Below, in pieces: positions 31,098 through 42,426 of a stretch of 64,000 bases of DNA. This DNA is from Chondrilla cf. caribensis (Eukaryota > Porifera > Demospongiae > Chondrillida > Chondrillidae): assembly GCA_964020155.1 (NCBI GenBank), contig OZ026557.1, positions 4,658,466 through 4,722,465 on the forward strand, in the 5' to 3' direction. Every line of letters starts with the position of its first letter. The first letter of the stretch is position 1. Under the pieces are notes generated by a model. That model saw only the letters and a list, made by a program, of their open reading frames with translations, ran no database searches and was not told the DNA's origin. Made by a program: the position numbers and the translations under genes.

Positions 31098-31653
31098 CGC
31101 GACTTTTCAACAGGCCAAACTGCAGAGGAAAGCTTCGACAACGGATTAAACGCCAGATCCACAAACCCTTCGATCAGGCGGTTTGGAGTTGCCCTTTACT
31201 GAGGAAGCCGTATAAGCACAGACAACTGTACGTTAATTAACCGGCGTCACACCGATTTTATATTGTTACAATGCCTTTATTATAGTATTATATGCAGTAA
31301 ATTGAATTATCTCTCCGCATAAATACGTGTATATACTAGTATTACGTCCGTGTTAGGCAACAGTACAATATTATACATTTGCACAACCTATATTATAATA
31401 TACATAGATTATACAGCATTTCTGTTTATGTTATAAACTTAAAATTTAATAGTTATTTTTTCTACTACTCATGTTGATATACACACTTCACTCAGTACCT
31501 AGCTCATGTACACCATGTTGATAGTAAGTACCTCTGATAAGAAGCACAGATTTAGTGTGCTCTCTGACGTACTAAGTTGGGCTGTACAAAATTTACATTC
31601 AAAAAGGTTAGAAACGCACAATTTCTGTCATGGAAAACAGAAATGTTTTACAG
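31098..31653. other. CCDC50-like 5' flank and MIB-A 3' flank
   Basis: AT-rich spacer. The part 31465-31653 (MIB-A 3' flank) is nearly the same as 49620-49825 downstream of MIB-C, including CATGGAAAACAGAAATG, which shows the two genes share one type of 3' flank. Confidence 0.7.
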
Positions 31654-33865
31654 TCAGTGCAGCTTTATTCTGTGTTTGATTTCCTGCCTACAGATGGGGC
31701 AGTTGTCCACTTTGAGGGAGCAGTCGTAGCACAGCTGATGACCACACATGAAGGCTGTGTTCTTCTTGTTGGTGCAGCAGATTTCACAAAGGTGGTCTTC
31801 ATCAGAGATGTGTTCTCTGCTGTCGGTAGTTGTGATGGGGGTTGGGTCACTTCGAGGCTTTGTAGGCTGTTCTGAAGCTGTGTGTGTGTGTGCGTGTGCG
31901 TGTGTGTGTGTGTGTGTGTCCAGGTATGTGTGTACAAAAAGAAGACTTTGTAATCATTTCAGAGGTTTACAACATTTTGGATGCCCCAGACTCAAGGACA
32001 GACAATACCAGATTGAAGGACTGCTCAAGACAAAGGCAGTTCTATATTCAGTGAATGAAATGCACACACACCGCACACACACCCATCCAAACACACACAC
32101 AACACATTCTCCATACAAATTTAGTTTACAGAAATGTGGAAAATGAAAACAAAAGACTGACAGTTACAAAGGTGTTTCAATTACAGGGATATGTGTCTGT
32201 TATCAATAAACTCACAGGGGAGATCCTCTTTGAGCCCACCTTTGAGTTCTATCTTCACTTTACACTCGAAACAACGCTTCATGGGCAATGCACAAACTGA
32301 ATGAAGCAAAGGATGAGGACATCGTGATGACTGTTACTAAACATGTGAGCTAAATTTGAGGAAGAATTGGTGTTGTGTGAGTGTGACAGACTTACTTGAA
32401 TTCTCGTTAATCCACAACAATTACTTTCTAGGGAATAAGTGGTGATGTACCACATAGGTATGTACATACAGTGAATTCTGGTTAATCCACCACCGCTTTA
32501 TCTGCCAAACCTCTAGTCTAGCTAGCTAGCCCGCCTCCACACATGCCCCATAGGTGGAAAGTCATAGTCTCCCACTCTTAATGCTCGTAGGGCGCATGTG
32601 CGGGCACGGGCTAGCTAGCTAGACTACCAAACCTCTTAATCTGCCACTATTCCTCTGTACCAATATGATGTACAAGTATCAACGAATATCCAGTTAATCC
32701 ACCAAACTCGTTAATTATATAATTCACCATATTTTTTGAAAACAAATTGCGGCAGATTACCGAGAATTCACTGTATGTACAGGTAGGCACAATTGTGATA
32801 CACACATGTACAGATAAACACATAATAAAGTTAGACACATACATATACACTTCAGATACATACATGTATAGATAAACACACAAAATTAATGTACACATAC
32901 AATCATGTACATACACACACATGTACACATCCACACATGTACAGGACAACACCAGCAGCAAACCTTCACACATCATGTGACCACAGGGTTTAAGGGTCAC
33001 AGTACATCTACGTTCTTGACACATTCCACACAGAGGGTCAAGGTCATCGACACAGTGGATGGGACCCTGGAGTAACCATGACAACAGGACGGTCACACAA
33101 TGTACATACAGTGACAGCTGCTGACATACGTACCCTACACTGAGGACATCTCTTAGCTGTGTTGGCATGGGAGCGACATAGCACAGCATGTCCACATGGT
33201 TTGATACACACATCGATGGGTTTATCACAGAGGAGACAGGCCTCGTCCTCATCTGGTTGGACTGAAGACACAGTTTGTGGAATGGGTGTGTCAGTGGGTG
33301 TGGTCTCAGGAATGGGTGTGTCGGTGGCAGTAGGTACAGTCTTGGGCATGGGTGTGTCTGCAGACATATGTGTTGTTGTGGGTGTGGTTACTTCTAGAGA
33401 AGACCCACTCTGTCCCAGTCTGTAGCAATGAAAGAAAGCATACGTACATTAAGTACAGCATACAAGCTGCATGGTGTGCACTGTAGAAGAGAGAAACATT
33501 GGTCCCAGGAATAGCTAAATAAAAGGAAGTTTGAAAAAAGCAGTTGAGAGTTCCCTCTAGGGTTTTGAACACGAAGACGACATTGAGAAAATATTGATTG
33601 AAATGGCCAATTTCTTGTTCATAAAATATAGGACGAGATAATCCACTCACCCTTCATCTAAAGTCTGTCTTGCTGTTTCTTCGACTGTTGTCTTGACTGG
33701 CTCACGGTCTTCTTGTGGTTTAGGAGGTTCCTCCACTGTCTTCTGAGGTATGTGTCTGTCCTCTTCTTCAACCAGGTCAGCAGATGTTGGCTTGGGAGAC
33801 TTCCTCAAGGAACCATGAAAAGTCGATCTATAATTTGAATGAAACAGAAATGATTCAATATGCAA

Positions 33866-33912
<47 letters not shown>

Positions 33913-34686
33913 CGCATGCACGCATGCACACACACACACACCTTTCTCCAGAAAACTTTGTAAGATGTAACTGCAATTCATATGGACATAATTGAAGAGG
34001 AGATGCTTTCACAGAACCCTCTTCACTTACACAATAGAGATCAGCTCCTTCTCGAACCAGCAGGCATGCTACAGCTGCTGAACCCACCATAGCACTGGGA
34101 AGATCTGACAATGTTGAACTGATCTGGAAGGATTGGGAAGAGAAACTATGCACACACTAGTAGAGGTCCTACTACACTCACTAGTAGAGGTCCTACTGTA
34201 CACACATTAGTAGAGGTCCTACTGTACACACACTAGTAGAGGTCCTGCTGTACACACACTAGTCGAGGTCCTGCTGTACACACACTAGTAGAGGCCTTAC
34301 TGTACACACACTAGTAGAGGTCCTACTGTACACACTACATAGTAGAGGTCCTACTGTACACACTAGTAGAGGTCCTGCTGTACACACTAGTAGAGGTCCT
34401 GCTGTACGTACACACACTAACCTTACTGAGTTCTGGTGAGTTATTGGGTGGGATTGTAAACCTTCCACGATCCCCTAAAGCAACTGCCAAATGTAGAGCA
34501 GTACATCCATCTTCATCCATAACATCGAGGTCTATTCCATGTCCAATAAGAAGTTCAGCTATATCAATATACCCACATCTGATGGCATGATGCAGAGCAC
34601 TCCGACAATGGTAAGTGATGGCGTCAATGTCACATCTTTCCTGTATGAAATAAATACATTAGCACTAACCCACCCCCACCCCTACC

Positions 34687-34736
<50 letters not shown>

Positions 34737-34766
34737 AACACAAACACACACACACACACACAAACA

Positions 34767-34829
<63 letters not shown>

Positions 34830-36787
34830 ACATGCTCAACAAGAAATTTTGCAACTTCAAAACCGCCATTCAGACATGCTAAGTGAAGTGGACCAACTCC
34901 ATCTTGCTTACGGACATTCACCAATCGTGGAAATTTTTTTAAAATTAATTCACAGGCTCTGTAAATAAGAAACAGTTCAACATAATATTATTAACAAGTA
35001 ATTTGAGTTCAAAAACTCATGGGACTACCGCCCCCACACTCAAATTACTTGGGTGTCTTTTTTAGGTTCAGAAGAACCTTCGCTGAAGTTATTACATTTG
35101 GTGGAGCTTCAGCGCATGAATTCTAGCCCAATTTCTAATTGTTGGCGTTCGAAATAGGCCATCTTTTTTAGTTTTTGAACTCGAATTACTTGTTTGCATA
35201 TTTTTATATAAATTATAATATATTGTTTTCATTTCGACTTCCGGTATGTAACACTCGTCAGATATGTATATATAATAATATTATATATATATAATGTGTT
35301 CCCACGCGTAACCACAACAATGAATTAATTTTATATTATAATTTATATTGCGCTAAATGAAGATGGCCGATTTCGAACGCCGACAATTAGAAATTGGGCT
35401 AGAATTCGTGCGCTGAAGCTTCGCCGAACATAATAACTTCAGTGAAGGTTCTTCTAAACCTAAGAAAGATGACCAAGTAATTCAAGTGCGGGGGGCAGCA
35501 GCCCCACGAGTTTTTGAACTCCAATTACTTGTTTCCATGAAGAGGAAAATAATTCGCAAGCAGTGTGTGACTGAATAAGTAAAATAACACATGACCATCA
35601 TGCGACAAACACATGCAGCAATTACATAACAAACACGTACATACATCCACTGTATATACAAGTCACATGACCAGCTTGTGGCAAACACATGACCAGCTTG
35701 TGGCAAACACATGACCAGCTTGTGGCAAACACTGGCATAACCAATCACATGACTAACACACAGTTGTTAATAGGTGTCTAATTAATCTAAAATGGAAGTG
35801 GAATGGAAGCAAGTGACCTGAAATGAATATACAAATTGGTATTCTAAACACTGACTTAACTCCGAAAGACTGCATTTGCATCTGTTGTAAACAAACATAC
35901 GTATATTAAATTCTAATTTCTAATGAACAGTTCAATATTATTCTATTATAGGATTACCAGAAGGTACACAAACATGTGAACCCAAAGAACTATCAGCTAC
36001 AACAGTTGGACATTCATTGAACATAATTACATATAATAACAACAGTGTTGTTTTGTGTTTTACTAGTGCAAATTTGTGTACACTATAGCCTAATCCCATT
36101 AATAGTGTCATTAAATGTTGGAAGGTACATACTATTGTGTATTAGTTATGTCTCTTCCACACTGGATGTGCAGCTAATACAGTCACACTTCCAATAAATT
36201 ACCGAGGGCGTCATCCCGAGGTGATTAATTGAAAGTGTGACTGTATAGCTGCACATCCCGTGTGGAGGGGACATAACTAGCTTGTGTCATGGGATGGCAA
36301 TTTTGTTATTGCTCCATTGTTCACTGTTGCTGATGTTTTTGGTGACAGGAAATTGGTCCCATTGGTCTCAAAAGAGGTTTTATGAACCACTTTTCTCCTT
36401 TGATCTACCTGCATACCATGACACAAAACATGTTACATACCTCAAACAACAACTTCTGGAACTAACATGGAGACAATTGAAGGAGTTTTCAGAGGTGATG
36501 CCAGGGTCAGCGCCAGCATCAAGTAGCAACTCCATGATCGCCAAGTTGCCCTTGTGACAGGCAACATGGAGGGCAGTATGTCCATTCAAGTCCTACATAA
36601 GTACATACATCATTACACAACAATACATATATGTGTGTATAGGTGTTGGCAGATATCATGACAATACCACATGTATAGGTATAGCAGAGGTACCAGTGAC
36701 AGTCCAGTTGGTCCAAATTATGTAGAGCAAATTTGCTCTAAATTCGTAGACCTATATGCACATGCAGTGGTTGCACACACACACACG

Positions 36788-36844
<57 letters not shown>

Positions 36845-37934
36845 ACACACACACACCTGTTTATTGACATTTGCCTTACACTCTAGGAGCAGGCGAACAG
36901 TACGCACTTGTCCCCTGCTAGTAGCAACATGAAGGAGCGATGCATGTGCATCAGTAAAGGTTTCATGTACCTGAGACCACATGAACGTCAGTAAGATATG
37001 TATCCAAATACCAGAAGTACCTATTTAAGGTGCACATACTGTTCTAACTGTGTAGCATGTGTATTGTGTGTACTGTGTGTACTGTGTGTACTGTGTGTGC
37101 TGTATGTATTGTATGTACTGTATGTATTGTGTGTACTGTATGTACTGTGTGTACTGTATGTATTGTATGTACTGTATGTACTGTGTGTACTGTATGTACT
37201 GTTTGTACTGTGTGTACTGTATGCACTGTGTGTAGTGTGTGCTGTATGTACTGTGTGTACTGTGTGCACTGTGTGTATTGTGTGTACTGTATGTACTGTG
37301 TGTACTGTACTGTGTGTACTGTGTGTACCGTATGTATTGTGTGTACTGTGTGCACTGTGTGTATTGTGTGTATTGTTGTCTAGCAGTTATTAAATATTAA
37401 ACAAACTTACAACTGAGGGGTTTCGAGGTAGAAATTCTTCCAAAAATTGTATATCGTTTTCAATGACCGCAACTATTGCTGCCCTAGGGTCACCAATTGC
37501 ACCAAGAAGTTTCAATTGTTCTTTGGACTCATTACCAAGACGTAGACCTATGGCACCTATACCATCTGTGCATAATACCAACAGTCAATACTAGAATAAA
37601 CCAAGGATAAGTTTCACGACATCATCCCAAACAATGATGTCATACCTGGTACATCAGAAGGGGTTTCCCCTGGAGCTGGTACTAGTGCTTTTGGATTTAA
37701 AGACCATATCTGCCCATTAACCCTGACCTTACAATCTCCATTTTGAAAAATATTCACTATAAGACCAACCTGACCCAAGGACTGCGAGACAGCAGGAATA
37801 GGAGAGGTATAAAATAGTCAGACAGACAGACAGACAGATATACAGACATAATAAAGACAGACAGACAGATATACAGACATATATACATACAGACAAACAG
37901 ACAGACAGACACATATACAGATATACAGATATAC

Positions 37935-37973
<39 letters not shown>

Positions 37974-38070
37974 TATACAGACATACACACAGACAGACAG
38001 ATATACAGACATATGTACGTACATACAGACATACAGACAGACAGACACATATACAGATATACAGAGAGAC

Positions 38071-38109
<39 letters not shown>

Positions 38110-39299
38110 TATACAGACAAATACACAGATAGATGTACAAATGAGCAGACAGACATCACACACCAGAGCTATATCATCCACCCATCCTCCGTGTCCATGT
38201 TGAAGACGATAAACTTGAGCTAGATCATCAATGACTCTAACTACATCTCCACATTGAAACTGTGTTCAGAGAGCAACAATATACGTACGTATAACCTACC
38301 TAAGATGTGAAGACTCTTGCACACTAACTAGTGACAAACCTCATGATCTTTCTGGAGGTGTTTTTGATTTGGTTGGGAGCTCACTGCAACAGACTGAACC
38401 GGTACAGTGGACTTCACCAGTGAAGATGTTGTGGGGGTGGAGTCATTGTGTAATGAAGATGTTGTGGGGGTGGAGTCATTGTGGAGTGAAGATGTTGTGG
38501 GGGTGGAGTCATTGTGGAGTGAAGATGTTGTGGGGGTGGAGTCATTGTGGAGTGAAGATGTTGTGGGGGTGGAGTCATTGTGGAGTGAAGATGTTGTGGG
38601 GGTGGAGTCATTGTGGAGTGAAGATACTTTGGGGGTGGAGCCATTGGGGAGTGAAGATGCTTTGGGGGTGGAGTCGTTGGGGAGTGGCCTACACCGTAGT
38701 CTGCGTCCATCACCATCCTAACACAAAGTCAATTTCATACATTTTGTAGGTTATCCATTCAATATTCAATTCTACTTGAAAGGTTCTCTCACCCGAACAA
38801 GAGAGGCGGGGTTTATTGTCCACACCCTATTATCACATTCAACTCTAACGTCACCACAGTCCAACACAGAGTGGACAACACCTGTTTTCTCAAGGAGCTG
38901 CACAAACAAACAAAACAAAAAATCATTGCAAACAGAATATTGCCAGCCACTCCTAAATCGAACTATTTCAACAGCAAATGCAGTGGTAGCTAAAATCACA
39001 CTGTAATGAACACAGTCTTCCATTCTTCATTGTCAGATGCTGCAATAGCTAACAAGTATAACTTCCAAAGAAATACACATCTCTTCCACAGAATCTTTCA
39101 AACAAGTTCTTACTTGGTTCATTAGGTGATTCCATCCACCATGGTCTTCTTGTGACCTTTTGAAGGACTCAACATCCACAGACACTTTTACTCTATCTCC
39201 AGACGCAATCATAACATCTTCATCTACTTCAGGTGGGAGACTAGGGGGAGCACCTGGGGGAGGGGATGAGGGAGTATTTGCACTGTGTGTGTACATGTG

Positions 39300-39341
<42 letters not shown>

Positions 39342-40418
39342 GAAGTTAATACTGAACAACCACACCTGCTACAGGAAGATGACCAGGATAGTACTGTCCA
39401 CCATCTCCTGGTGTATCACACTTCAGATCAACCTTTCCTTTGTGGCCCAGTCTGTAGATGTTGCTGGTATCTGATGACTCCCATTGAATCTCACCAACAC
39501 TTCTCTGTACATGAACATCATCAGCAGTAAACACACACCTATTAGAGTGTGTGTGAGAGACTTACGTAGCTCTCTGTACGCCATCCTTTCAACACTTTCA
39601 GGATACCTGTATTACCAATACCTCCTATAAACAAACAAACAAACAGTTACATTATAAACAACAGCACTAATACTAAACATGACAATATACAGCACCCATC
39701 ACAGCTTCATACCGTCCTGATCGCCCCAGTTCCAATCTTTACCTCTGGACACAACAGCACCTTTGAAGAATCCTTTAGCTTGGACTATCCTAGATCCAGA
39801 TCTAGCTGGAACTGGAATGCTAGGGCACAAATGGAAATGGGAATGGGAATAAGGTATATGCAGACACATACTATGTTCCACTACCGTTGTCACATGTGAG
39901 GCACATGACCTCACCTTTCACTGTCAGGAGAGTCATATCTGAGGAAGCGGTGCTCCAGAAAGTGTTGGTCACTCATGTAGCACTCAGTACAGAGGTCGTA
40001 GTCATAACAAGTGGCACACTTCCACCTCATCCCGTACAGTGGAGACGTCTTGCAGCCATCACAGGTCACCGTTTGGTGAATGACACCTGGAAAATGAGTG
40101 GATAAGTATTGGTGCTGCTAACCACGTACGGCGGGGTTTCCATGACACCAACAACCAACCAACAACGTCATATTCACCTGTTTGTGCGTTGTCAAACACT
40201 AGAAGGTCGTACTTCTTGTCGAAACCGCATCTGTAGTTAGACAACACACCGATGTCCCAACACACCTTGACCGTTGTACCGCTGGGAAAGGTTCCTTTCT
40301 CTTCAGGGACAGATTCCTTCACTTCTACTAACGTTCCAACACTCCCTTCCCCTCCATCCTGGTCCTCCCAGGACCAATCAGGTCCTCTAACGATACGGAC
40401 TCCAACTTTAACAGCCAT
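31654..40418 (-). CDS. MIB2: Mind bomb 2-like E3 ubiquitin ligase, paralogue A (21 exons, complete)
   Basis: MIB proteins are RING E3 ligases; vertebrate members ubiquitinate Notch ligands to trigger endocytosis. Exons in coding order: 40178-40418, 39915-40086, 39713-39819, 39566-39624, 39366-39504, 39114-39253, 38793-38897, 38340-38717, 38164-38259, 37646-37781, 37411-37565, 36857-36970, 36441-36592, 34832-34958, 34422-34640, 33942-34123, 33651-33827, 33134-33419, 32964-33066, 32216-32296, 31654-31877. Phases agree, giving 1130 residues. Order: MIB/HERC2 ([14 protein letters not shown]), ZZ finger (CDGCKT to CTECYM), second MIB/HERC2 ([23 protein letters not shown] as in MIB2), Mib repeat, repeat-coded linker about 322-447 ([11 protein letters not shown] units), second Mib repeat, ankyrins about 577-780, three RINGs. 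The start is set at MAVKVGV because the region upstream is frame-shifted between A and B. A alone has an intron at 33420-33650 inside the pre-RING exon. Confidence 0.9.
31880..31919. repeat. (TG)n microsatellite before the last MIB-A exon
   Basis: Short (TG)n, which on the coding strand is (CA)n ending at the acceptor CACAG of the final RING exon. The equivalent tract in MIB-B (41253-41330) is longer. Confidence 0.93.
32470..32774. mobile_element. GAATTC-end fold-back element, copy 2, interrupted by a nested element
   Basis: Ends AGTGAATTCTGGTTAATCC and ATTACCGAGAATTCACTGT are inverted. The interior matches the copies at 11046-11205 and 59782-59943, except for a nested insertion at 32515-32626. 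Confidence 0.82.
32515..32626. mobile_element. Nested 112-bp fold-back element with 10-bp target-site duplication
   Basis: Inverted ends AGTCTAGCTAGCTAGCCCG and CGGGCTAGCTAGCTAGACTA are flanked on both sides by CCAAACCTCT. The related host element at 59782-59943 lacks the insertion. Confidence 0.85.
33870..33941. repeat. (CA)n microsatellite at the MIB-A exon 16 donor
   Basis: Coding-strand (TG)n whose first GT is the 5' splice site after GGAGAAAG. Confidence 0.94.
34150..34430. repeat. 26-bp minisatellite, about 11 copies, MIB-A intron 15
   Basis: Tandem ACTAGTAGAGGTCCTACTGT followed by ACACAC. The same family lies in the matching introns of MIB-C and MIB-D. Confidence 0.92.
34693..34831. 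repeat. (CA)n microsatellite at the MIB-A exon 14 donor
   Basis: Interrupted (CA)n with ACAAACA variants. On the coding strand it starts directly at the donor GTGTGTCTG. Confidence 0.95.
34998..35533. mobile_element. Long inverted-repeat (fold-back) element, about 535 bp, MIB-A intron 13
   Basis: Arms of roughly 190 bp. The left arm has AAGTAATTTGAGTTCAAAAA, GAATTCTAGCCCAATTTCTA and GTTCGAAATAGGCCATCTT. The right arm has the inverse in mirror order (AAGATGGCCGATTTCGAACG, TAGAAATTGGGCTAGAATTC, GAGTTTTTGAACTCCAATTA). The AT-rich centre has no ORF. Confidence 0.88.
35655..35738. repeat. 21-bp direct repeat, about 4 copies
   Basis: Tandem CACATGACCAGCTTGTGGCA plus A, in MIB-A intron 13. Confidence 0.85.
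36143..36283. mobile_element. Fold-back element of about 140 bp, MIB-A intron 13
   Basis: TTAGTTATGTCTCTTCCACA then CTGGATGTGCAGCT is mirrored by AGCTGCACATCCCGTGTGGA then GGGGACATAACTAG; AGTCACACTTCCAAT and ATTGAAAGTGTGACT are also inverted. Confidence 0.85.
36775..36856. repeat. (CA)n microsatellite at the MIB-A exon 12 donor
   Basis: On the coding strand (TG)n follows AATAAACAG directly, so the repeat supplies the 5' splice site. Same position as the tracts at 45199, 53052 and 60707 in B, C and D. Confidence 0.95.
37058..37378. repeat. 9-bp tandem repeat (TACTGTRTG)n, MIB-A intron 11
   Basis: About 35 units. The long Cys/Val/Tyr- or Thr/His-coding open frames across it are artefacts of a period divisible by three. 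Confidence 0.92.
37815..38155. repeat. (GACA)n and GATATACA-type tandem repeat, MIB-A intron 9
   Basis: CAGACAGACAGATATACAGA-type low complexity of about 340 bp. MIB-B and MIB-C keep only short CAGA runs at the same place (46355, 54130). Confidence 0.92.
38411..38690 (-). repeat. 33-bp coding minisatellite in the MIB-A linker exon
   Basis: About 8 units in exon 38340-38717, each coding [11 protein letters not shown] or a close variant. Period 33 keeps the frame. Confidence 0.92.
39298..39340. repeat. (TG)n microsatellite, MIB-A intron 5
   Basis: Short (TG)n; longer relatives sit at 47645-47703 (B) and 55376-55450 (C). Confidence 0.93.
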
Positions 40419-41028
40419 GAGAGACGGCGGCAAAGGGGAGTTTCCCTCGGGAAATCCCTCACGTGGTCGTGAGTGGAAACACTCGGAGTTTTCGGAGATG
40501 AGGCCATGAAGTTTTTGAAGGAACTGGGCCATCTTATTAAGTCCAGGTCTGCAGGTATAGACTGCTAATTCTTGCATTATTTATGCCAAAGAAATAGTGT
40601 CGCCATCCAAAGATTCAACACCGAGGCTGTTTTGTCATGTTGTAGTGTCTAGATGTATGCTTATAATTTTGTGCTTTTTGAAATAAAATATATGCCTACA
40701 AATGTGTGTAGTAGGTATAATCTGCTTTAATTGGCTTTTATCACAGATACTCAACTGTCAGTTGATCTATTAGTGTAACATTTTATCATTTAATTATCAT
40801 TAATTTTTTTGATACCATATGCATCCATCATGATCATTAGCTATACCAATTGAATTCTCTGTGTTACGTGAATTGCATGACTATAGCTATATAGCTACTA
40901 ATAAATGCACACTTATAATTAATATTGTACTGTATTATCAATTATATATTTCAATTATGATGATACACCAGGTTCTGAAGCTATAAACATATACAACAGC
41001 AACAACAACATCTAATATCAATTAGCAG
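40419..41028. other. MIB-A 5' flank and MIB-B 3' flank
   Basis: Closely similar to 48821-49357 upstream of MIB-B (shared ATATATGCCTACAAAT, TAATCTGCTTTAATTG, ATTGTACTGTATTATCAATT). The duplicated block therefore includes the 5' flank. An open frame to 40532 (MAQFLQKLHGL) in A is stopped in B, so it is treated as untranslated. Confidence 0.7.
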
Positions 41029-41252
41029 TCAGTGTAGTCTTATTCTGTGTTTGATTTCCTGCCTACAGATGGGGCAGTTGTCCACTTTGAGGGAGCAGTC
41101 GTAGCACAGCTGATGACCACACATGAAGGCTGTGTTCTTCTTGTTGGTGCAGCAGATTTCACAAAGGTGGTCTTCATCAGAGATGGGTTCTCTGCTGTCG
41201 GTAGTTGTGATGGGAGTTGGGTCACTTCGAGGCTTTGTAGACTGTTCTGAAG

Positions 41253-41332
<80 letters not shown>

Positions 41333-42367
41333 GTATTAATAGAATCAAATGACCACTGACACTTACAAACATCAGTTTGTAACTAACAAACAGACACACA
41401 TAACTCTTGTTCCACCATTCAATCATTCTACACAGTCAAGCAATAATCTATGATTTAACTCACACAGAGAAATCTTAAGTCCAAGTTTTTCTGTCACTTT
41501 TGTCTTACACTCAAAACAGCGCTTCATCAGAGATGCACATCCTGTCAGTGATAAAGTTGCGAAGTAAATACGAATGTATGTGCACCTGCACGTACACACA
41601 CATGTACACACTTGCACAGATACACACAGATACACACATGCACACATCCACACATGTACAGGACAACACCAGCAGCAAACCTTCACACATCATGTGACCA
41701 CAGGGTTTAAGGGTCACAGTACATCTACATTCTTGACACATTCCACACAGAGGGTCAAGGTCATCGACACAGTGGATGGGACCCTGGAGTAACCATGACA
41801 ACAAGACAGTCACACCCACACAATGTACGTACAGTGACAGCTGCTGACATACCCTACACTGAGGACATCTCTTAGCTGTGTTGGCATGGGAACGACATAG
41901 CACTGTATGTCCACATGGTTTGATACACACATCGATGGGTTTATCACAGAGGAGACAGGCCTCATCCTCATCTGGTTGGACTGAAGACATGGTCTGTGGA
42001 ATGGGCGTGTCAGTGGGTGTGGTCTTAGTAATGGGTGTGTCAATGGGTGTGGTTTTAGGAATGGGTGTGTCAGTGGGTGTAGTCTCGGGAATAAATGTGT
42101 CTGTGTGTGTGGTTTTAGGAATGGGTGCGTCAGTGGGCGTGTTTTTAGGCATGGGCCTGTCTTTGACTGTTGTCTTGACTGGTTCACGGTCTTCTTGTGG
42201 TTTAGGAGGTTCCTCCACTGTCTTCTGAGGTGTGTGTCTGTCCTCTTCTTCAACCAGGTCAGCAGATGTGGGTTTGGGAGACTTCCTCAAGGAACCATGA
42301 AAGGTGGATCTTATGAAGGAAACTACCACTATTATAGCAATCACACACACACAGACACACACACACA

Positions 42368-42426
<59 letters not shown>

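Noticed and set aside
30734..31162. 142-codon minus-strand open frame upstream of the CCDC50-like gene
   Set aside because: No recognisable domain, and it overlaps the supported first exon (31058-31097) in another frame.
33306..33650. 114-codon frame continuing upstream of the MIB-A RING 1 exon
   Set aside because: The extra part is the MIB-A-specific intron (33420-33650), with GT and AG ends and a phase that fits splicing.
38369..38749. Plus-strand frames rich in Trp-Gly-Val-Glu-Ser opposite MIB-A
   Set aside because: Antisense of the 33-bp coding minisatellite in the MIB-A linker exon; no splice or domain support.
40419..40577. N-terminal extension MAQFLQKLHGL of MIB-A (and MASSPKTPS of MIB-B)
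   Set aside because: The aligned region has a stop in one paralogue, is frame-shifted between the two and is absent from C, while all three share an ATG just before the conserved VGVR-V-RGPDW block.
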